From assembly GCF_002259705.1 (NCBI RefSeq), contig NZ_MWWT01000005.1, positions 498,770 through 549,436 of the forward strand: 50,667 nucleotides of DNA, written 5' to 3'. The notes beneath the pieces are model-generated. The model searched no databases, was not told the DNA's origin, and worked only from the letters and a program-made list of their open reading frames with translations. Position numbers and translations under genes: made by a program. Each line of letters opens with the position of its first letter. Positions within the stretch are counted from its first letter, which is position 1. This document shows positions 45,538 through 50,667 of this stretch, in pieces. Origin of the DNA: Alloscardovia macacae (GTDB taxonomy: Bacteria > Actinomycetota > Actinomycetes > Actinomycetales > Bifidobacteriaceae).

Positions 45538-47889
45538 CTATCTCCTTTGTTTTTCCCTCTTCTGCGCACACAGTAGAGCAAGCGCAGGGATAATCCATAC
45601 AAGTGCGAGTAACGGAGCAGTCCAGTACCATCCGAAATTCTGCCATGGAGTACCCTGACGGATAATCGGGATGTGATCCATAGCGTTGAGCCGCCCAAAA
45701 AGCGTCCCAAAAATCACTGCACTCGCGTACGGAAGGATGACTGGCATACCGAGCATGTAAATATACTTTTGCCGCGTTCCCGAAATGTATGCATACCTGC
45801 GTACCTCTTCCTGATCCGCTAAGGTCAGTCCAGCTACTGATAGAAGTAAGACGAAAGCAAGAACGATACTTGCAAAGGACCAACTGAGACCCTCTCCTAC
45901 AGTTTTACGAAAGTCTGCATAGTCTGATTCAGTAAGAAGTGAATGTGGCGCATGGGAAAGAAGAGCCGCTCGAAATTCTATGCGCTCTTGTTCCGTAAAA
46001 TGCTCAAAGTGTGGAACAAGCAGATCGCTATACATCGAAGGCTTTATCCCTAAGGCTTTAGCTTGCTCGGAATCTACGGTGAGCACAAGTCCTGGATAGA
46101 TTTCGCCATCCAGAAGTTCGTCCACATGAACCGGAGAAATCTCTTTAATGTCCTGCTCTTTTACAGGACTATCATCTCGCGATTCTACAAAAGCATACAC
46201 GGAATCTTGCTTCAGATGATACTCAGAATGTACCTTCAAAGCTAGAGTGGCTGCAGGAGAGTCTGGTTCGGCAAGTCTTATCTGTGCCGTCATCGCTGCT
46301 TCACATCCAGGTTCACCTGGATGTGAAGCTCCTATAAAGCAATTTTTATCCGCTGCGGATATAATGAGGGGAACACCATTCGTTATATCCGGATTAATGA
46401 ACTGGTAGGATTCGTTCATGATATTCGGGAACTTTACCTTTAAATCTCGAACAGAACTCTCTTCGAGCTGACCGATGCTAATCCATCGTGAAACGTTATT
46501 CACGCGTGTCTGCATAAAATCCAGATTCAATGTAGCTATGCACGTATACATCGATGCATGAAAACAAAGGATAAACACGACCGTATTCGTTAGCACTTTA
46601 AACCATGCTAATCGCGAACCAATAATCCGCGTAGCGTGTAGCTTCGGAACCGTAGCTATGAGCACAGCACCTGCTGAAAAAGTCAGTCCTCCTATCCCCA
46701 TGGCAAAGAGATGCCCCCATGGGAAAATGAACGTCTGTCTCAATATAGTAAATATGATAGTAAGAACAAGACCTATTCCTACACATATCCACCACATCGT
46801 GCGGGACCTCAGATGATGATAGTATCGGGTCTGCACTTTATTCATAAAGATAATGCACAGTGCTACAATGACCGCTAGCATACTTATAATCAGGATAGTA
46901 TTTCCAGTATTCGCAAATGCGTTATAAGGAGCAAGCAGCCATTCCTGGTTCAGCATATGCCCGAACGGTTCCCTCACCCACATAAAAATAAGGTATCCTA
47001 ATAAACCTCCAGCGCCGATTCCTGTTAGTAGGAGAATTATATCAGGAATGATTACTGTCCTAGCAGCATTCCATCTCGAATCCCCGAGAGCTCTCAGTAT
47101 GTGATAATCTCTCAAAAGAGCTTTTTTCCGAGAAAGAAAATATAAAATAATTCCGCAAGCTCCCACACACAGCACACCATACTGAATATAGGGAGCGTAC
47201 TGAAGTGTACGATGAGCTAGCTCCCCATCGAGCCCATGCTGCAGCCAAATTTTTCTCGCATATGTCAGTACTTCCTGGATTCTATATGGTTCTAACCTGT
47301 CATCATAATCATCGAGTAGCCATGTCTGCGACAGTGATGTGGCCATCTGTCGCTGAACTGCTATAGCATATTTTTCATCTCTTCGCGTTGTGTTCACTGC
47401 TATACCCACGATAGTATAGGCTTCCTCTGAAGCACCAGATGCGTCCTTTAGAGTGATAGTGCCACCGAGCTGACTATGGAGCTGCTGAAATAGTGGCTGT
47501 GAGATTATGATTTCGTTATCCTTTTTTGGATAGCGTCCCCTCAAAAGAGTACCTATGTGGGATTCTCGTGCAGTATACGTGATAGAAACGTAATCAGAGA
47601 ACGTAGGCGTGACTAAAGTTCCGGACGAATAGGCTATAGGCTCGGCTTTGCCTGCGTCTTCCAAAGAGGTTAGAATACTGCGCGCTTCTGGAGAATAGGT
47701 AGAGACTATAGCGTCATACTTCCCAAAAGGACTCCGAGCAGCCTCATCATATGCATCATACTGAGACTGTATATATGCACCAAAAATCAGAGTGGAAGCC
47801 GTACCTAACATGACTACGATAAGAAATATACTACTCGCCCCTAGCGTGTGGAGGATGCTCAAGATAGCCATTTTCACATGTCTACGCAT
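45538..47889 (-). CDS. FtsX-like permease, bacteriocin-associated type
   Basis: A 783-aa membrane protein. One N-terminal membrane segment (residues about 8-38) is followed by a large extracytoplasmic domain, a central block of six segments (about 230-460), a second extracytoplasmic domain of about 210 residues with two cysteines (NCFIG, GCEAA) and three C-terminal segments. The segment LLRDYHILRALGDSRWNAA resembles FtsX/MacB permeases. Size and topology match the bacteriocin-associated integral membrane family found beside lactococcin 972-like genes (family knowledge; not searched). It overlaps its ATPase gene by eight bases. Composition is clearly more AT-rich than the core genes around it. 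Confidence 0.65.
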   Translation of the reverse strand: MRRHVKMAILSILHTLGASSIFLIVVMLGTASTLIFGAYIQSQYDAYDEAARSPFGKYDAIVSTYSPEARSILTSLEDAGKAEPIAYSSGTLVTPTFSDYVSITYTARESHIGTLLRGRYPKKDNEIIISQPLFQQLHSQLGGTITLKDASGASEEAYTIVGIAVNTTRRDEKYAIAVQRQMATSLSQTWLLDDYDDRLEPYRIQEVLTYARKIWLQHGLDGELAHRTLQYAPYIQYGVLCVGACGIILYFLSRKKALLRDYHILRALGDSRWNAARTVIIPDIILLLTGIGAGGLLGYLIFMWVREPFGHMLNQEWLLAPYNAFANTGNTILIISMLAVIVALCIIFMNKVQTRYYHHLRSRTMWWICVGIGLVLTIIFTILRQTFIFPWGHLFAMGIGGLTFSAGAVLIATVPKLHATRIIGSRLAWFKVLTNTVVFILCFHASMYTCIATLNLDFMQTRVNNVSRWISIGQLEESSVRDLKVKFPNIMNESYQFINPDITNGVPLIISAADKNCFIGASHPGEPGCEAAMTAQIRLAEPDSPAATLALKVHSEYHLKQDSVYAFVESRDDSPVKEQDIKEISPVHVDELLDGEIYPGLVLTVDSEQAKALGIKPSMYSDLLVPHFEHFTEQERIEFRAALLSHAPHSLLTESDYADFRKTVGEGLSWSFASIVLAFVLLLSVAGLTLADQEEVRRYAYISGTRQKYIYMLGMPVILPYASAVIFGTLFGRLNAMDHIPIIRQGTPWQNFGWYWTAPLLALVWIIPALALLCAQKREKQRR

Positions 47890-48574
47890 GATTATCCTCT
47901 TCCCGTAGAGATACTAAACCGCGATTTCTGATAGACAGTATGTCATCAGCTAAACGAGCACATTCGATATCGTGAGTGCAGGCTATGACCACCCTATTCC
48001 GTTCATGAGCGATGTCTCGTAAAAGCTGAGCTATCTTCATGGTGTTTTCATCGTCGAGCGATCCAGTAGGCTCATCAGCGAGGAGAACGGGCGTATCCCG
48101 GATAATTGCCCGCGCTATAGCCACTCGCTGCTGCTCTCCACCGGACAGAGAGAGCACCTCCTGATTCCATAATTCTGTATCAAGACCTACTGTGTGAAGG
48201 AGTTCTTCTGCTCGGTCTTTATCCTGAGAGGTTCTTCCTTTTCCTAAGATTTCTGCCGCGAGTAAGACATTATCTCGAGCAGAAAGATAGGGTACGAGAA
48301 GATAGTCCTGATAGATTCGCGAAATACGCGTCTGAAGGAGAGTCTGGCGCGAGAGAGCAGTAATGTCTTTATCATCATAATGAATAGCTCCAGCGGATGG
48401 AGAAAGTTCCATCGACATCAGCTTCATCAGCGTAGTTTTACCCGACCCACTAGGCCCCATGACTGCATAAAAATGTCCGGGAGAGAATTCTGCATGGACA
48501 TGTTCAAAGATGAATCGACCATCTTTTTTTGGGAGATTATAGCTAAATGCTACATCATCGAGAAGGATAGACAT
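47882..48574 (-). CDS. ABC transporter ATP-binding protein (LolD/MacB-like)
   Basis: A 230-aa ATPase with Walker A MGPSGSGKTT, Q-loop RISRIYQDYLLVPYLSARDNV, signature LSLSGGEQQRVAIARA and Walker B VLLADEPTGSLDD, followed by ACTHD. The Q-loop and length match ATPases that serve FtsX-type permeases, including the putative lactococcin 972-group exporters. I choose the ATG at 48574 (MSILLDDVAF); its ribosome-binding site is weak, and the upstream GTG at 48628 would lie inside a hairpin. The permease gene follows with an 8-base overlap. Confidence 0.8.
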   Translation of the reverse strand: MSILLDDVAFSYNLPKKDGRFIFEHVHAEFSPGHFYAVMGPSGSGKTTLMKLMSMELSPSAGAIHYDDKDITALSRQTLLQTRISRIYQDYLLVPYLSARDNVLLAAEILGKGRTSQDKDRAEELLHTVGLDTELWNQEVLSLSGGEQQRVAIARAIIRDTPVLLADEPTGSLDDENTMKIAQLLRDIAHERNRVVIACTHDIECARLADDILSIRNRGLVSLREEDNHA

Positions 48575-48595
48575 AGGAATCACACTTTCATTATG

Positions 48596-48630
48596 ATGTG
48601 GGTCTTCACACCATCTGCAAAGACCCACAT
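48596..48630 (-). other. Hairpin between the small ORF remnant and the ATPase gene
   Basis: A perfect 11-bp stem (ATGTGGGTCTT with AAGACCCACAT) and a 13-base loop, with no T-run on the minus strand. Its position between a small upstream ORF and export genes recalls the partial terminators that let a bacteriocin gene be transcribed more than its transporter. Confidence 0.6.
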
Positions 48631-48646
48631 CTTAGGTTTAAATAGA

Positions 48647-48793
48647 CTAACGTTGCGTGAAGTCTACTCGAGCCGAACGAGGCGACCCCGGCTGCCCAGG
48701 ATGCCACGCCGAAGTTTTATGTAGACCGGTATCTACAAACCACCTGCTGTGATAATCCGGAGCATATGCTAAATCCAGTGTAATTTGCGGCAT
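48647..48793 (-). pseudogene. 3' remnant of a small unknown gene, probably cut by an IS
   Basis: An open frame of at least 48 codons ends at 48647. It includes LDLAYAPDYHSRWFVDTG and SAWHPGQPGSPRSARVDF, rich in aromatic residues, His and Pro, with no good ribosome-binding site before its ATG. The frame can be read about seven codons further upstream to a stop in the transposase 3' flank. It lies where a bacteriocin structural gene would be expected in a lactococcin 972-type cluster, but I cannot match it to that family. It may equally be chance coding. Confidence 0.35.
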
Positions 48794-48821
48794 ATAGGAA
48801 CTAAAGTTATTGCTTTAGAGT

Positions 48822-49691
48822 CTAGTTGTCGGTGGTGTTGGGGTACGGGGTAGGTGTGTGGAAGTCGTTCCATTGAATTCCTGTTCCCCAGCCAGGGCCC
48901 AGTTGCTCGCCATGGTTTTGTTCTCCTCGCTCGCTAGTAGGGTGTGGAGGAGTTTTCTGACTATCGTTGAGTATGTGGTAAGGGTCTGGGTCAGGGGTTT
49001 TCATATAGCATAACCAGTCACAGGCTCGACGTTGATGCTCGGGTGGCATACCACGATGATTCGTTAAAAGCAGTTTGATTTGTTGGTTAACGCCTCCTTC
49101 AATCCTGTTGGTCGTTCTATCGATAGGCGTGTCAATCTCAGCGTAATCGACATACGTGAATAATTTACCTTCCTGATAGAGGGTTTCAAGCCGAGTGTAA
49201 CAGCGCCGTAAATGAGGGTGTGTCCACCACCATGTGTGTTTGGCTGCGTGAGGGTCTGTAGGACAGTTCTTCGCAAAAGTTTTCTCGTTGAGTAGATGTT
49301 TATAGTATTGATACCATGCGTGGAGTCTGGCTACCCAGTCGGCTACATCGTCATATGTCTGTACCTCAAACAGGTCTTTTGCTAGTTTCCATAGTGCGCG
49401 TCCTGCCATGCTTTTAGGTGCGCTGGTCAGGTCTCGTCTGCAATCACGCAGAACATGTACAAGACAGCGTTGGATATTGGTATGGGGCCATAAGCGTGTA
49501 TACGTGTTTTCGAGTGCTCTGTTTCCATCGCATACTAAGACTTCTGGAGGGAAAACAAACCGGGATAATAGTGTGGTGTACGCGGTTTTTGTTTCTTTGT
49601 TTGCCCACTGCCAGGCCAAGACTTTACTGGTATCACCATCAATAGCGATCAGGAGACATTTGCCTGTTTTTAGATAAGTGCCATCAATCAT
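48822..49691 (-). pseudogene. IS1249-family transposase, N-terminally truncated
   Basis: A 289-aa open frame beginning MIDGTYL. VVMIDGTYLKTGKCLLIAID, VCDGNRALENTY, QRCLVHVLRD, TTNRIEGGVNQQIK and the C-terminal GTGIQWNDFHTPTPY match IS1249-type (IS256-related) transposases, including the DDE-region aspartates. The usual N-terminal zinc-finger and about 90 residues are absent: the open frame continues upstream only to 49760, where IS3-type sequence begins. The most likely cause is insertion of the IS3-family element. A small stem CTAAAG-N6-CTTTAG at 48800-48817 lies just past the stop codon. Confidence 0.8.
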
Positions 49692-49746
49692 GACGACACG
49701 ATGATGGTCTGATGTGGACTGGTTTTGGTTCCGCTGTGGGGCTGGT

Positions 49747-50667
49747 TTAGTTCCTTTTTTCTAGTATACTAGTTTCTTCTTTTTCTTGTTGGTTGTGGTA
49801 GTATTCTTTTTCTACTTGGGCTGGGGTTTTGTAATCGAGTGCTTGATGAAGACGCCGATTGTTATACCAGTCCACCCATTGAAAAGTCGCAAACTCGAGC
49901 TCTTCAACAGTCTCGAAAGGCTCATGCCGGTAGACTAGTTCTGTTTTGTATGCATTATTTGTCCTTTCTGCTAGAGCATTATCATACGAATCTCCTACAC
50001 TCCCAGTCGACGGTAAAAGACCGTAATCTTCAACCCGCTGACTATAGACACGGCTAATGTATTGAACCCCGTGATCAGAATGATGAATAAGCCCCTGTGT
50101 CGTATCCCTTATCGAGGCCCACACGAGTGCCTCGTTCAAAGCAGGAAGGGCTATATCCTCAGTTTTCAGACTCGTCGCGCACGTCCAGCCAACTATTCGA
50201 CGCGAGTACGCGTCAGTAATAAACGCTGTATACGCAAACCCTCCCGACTTGAGCCTAACGTACGTAATATCCGCCACATGCAGCCGATTCGGAGCCTGAG
50301 CCTGAAAATGACGATGCACTAAATCAGGTCTTCCCCCACTACTACGGGCAGGACGCGTCGTGCGTGGCGCTTTACCCGTAAACGAGCCCTGCACGCCGAG
50401 TTCACGCATAAGCATATAAACTTGATCACGACCTACCTCACTGGCGCTCCACCCTTGAGATAGCAGCTGGTGGTAAGTTTTGCGATACCCATAGCACGCC
50501 ATGAAGAAATCCTCATGCATCAACTCGATATCGCGTTTCAACGCTTCATGACGAGCCGCGCGTTTACTCACAGGCCGTTTCTTGAATGCTCGATACGCGC
50601 GCTCGGTGATAAACCCACCCACGAAAGCATCATTAAGGACTTGACACATCTGGCGTATCGTATACTG
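49747..50667 (-). CDS. IS3-family transposase OrfB (5' end outside the window)
   Basis: The integrase-core part of an IS3-family (IS150-like) transposase. The HTH_21-like region is followed by the rve core with VADITYV, HHSDHGVQY and ALAERTNNAYKTEL, giving the D, D and E catalytic residues, and ends in RRLHQALDYKTPAQ. An ATG exists at 50649, but the frame stays open to the window end (reading QYTIRQMCQVL), so the true start and the frameshift partner orfA lie beyond it. The stop lies only about 55 bases from the truncated IS1249-type frame. Confidence 0.9.
   Translation of the reverse strand, partial: QYTIRQMCQVLNDAFVGGFITERAYRAFKKRPVSKRAARHEALKRDIELMHEDFFMACYGYRKTYHQLLSQGWSASEVGRDQVYMLMRELGVQGSFTGKAPRTTRPARSSGGRPDLVHRHFQAQAPNRLHVADITYVRLKSGGFAYTAFITDAYSRRIVGWTCATSLKTEDIALPALNEALVWASIRDTTQGLIHHSDHGVQYISRVYSQRVEDYGLLPSTGSVGDSYDNALAERTNNAYKTELVYRHEPFETVEELEFATFQWVDWYNNRRLHQALDYKTPAQVEKEYYHNQQEKEETSILEKRN

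Larger units (their letters stand above)
48800..50667 (-). mobile_element. Nested insertion sequences at the window end
   Basis: An IS1249-type element whose 5' part is missing, adjoined by an IS3-family element that runs off the window. The exact ends and target duplications cannot be defined here because one side is outside the sequence. The arrangement suggests IS3 entered the older IS1249-type copy. Confidence 0.65.

Overview
The window looks like a chromosomal segment of a moderately high-GC actinobacterium, most probably a member of the Bifidobacteriaceae. This rests on gene order and protein character (pyrB-I-C-F-K-D-E, glnE, lepA-hemW beside rpsT, split pntAB, and era/CorC/ybeY/phoH/HIT/rsmE), all judged by eye without a database search. 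No rRNA, tRNA or CRISPR array was seen.

Layout. 1-6.5 kb: a complete seven-gene de novo pyrimidine operon on the minus strand with a terminator at its end. 6.8-8.9 kb: a CPA1-type Na+/H+ antiporter. 9.2-10.6 kb: a DnaA-box cluster and an AbiEi/Vsr-like nuclease-domain gene. 11.1-15.9 kb: glnE, a SixA-like phosphatase and trmI. 16.4-21.0 kb: a MarR-type regulator controlling a heterodimeric ABC exporter, with a clear promoter and operators. 21.4-26.8 kb: an ABC ATPase, a membrane protein, hemW, lepA and rpsT. 27.4-29.7 kb: two membrane proteins of unknown role, one resembling a GT-C glycosyltransferase. 30.2-37.4 kb: ilvE, rplY, the three-gene transhydrogenase and an acyl-CoA synthetase. 38.0-45.2 kb: a Gfo/Idh/MocA oxidoreductase, era, a CorC-like protein, ybeY, phoH, HIT, rsmE and an EamA transporter. 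45.2-50.7 kb: a visibly more AT-rich accessory island with a small secreted cysteine peptide, an FtsX-like membrane protein with its ATPase (bacteriocin-export-like), a truncated small ORF and two transposase genes at the window edge.

The most unusual feature is a family of short bipartite motifs, TTTTGGGCG-N4-TGAC and its reverse complement. About 44 copies fill nearly every long intergenic gap (8.98-9.22, 10.84-11.04, 16.01-16.30, 21.08-21.35, 27.04-27.24, 29.78-30.02 and 37.89-37.93 kb). Same-orientation copies are almost always exactly 41 bp apart, start to start. Converging copies are almost always 27 bp apart and form 44-bp hairpins. Successive groups are separated by 44-45 or 54-55 bp, a difference of one helical turn. 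The full unit is forward-forward-reverse-reverse, about 126 bp long. A second subfamily (TTTTGGGCTAAT-N-TCGAC) lies at 37.6-37.8 kb. I know of no described element with this architecture; it combines REPIN-like hairpins with CRISPR-like regular spacing. A second notable point is an in-frame amber codon at position 5 of rsmE.
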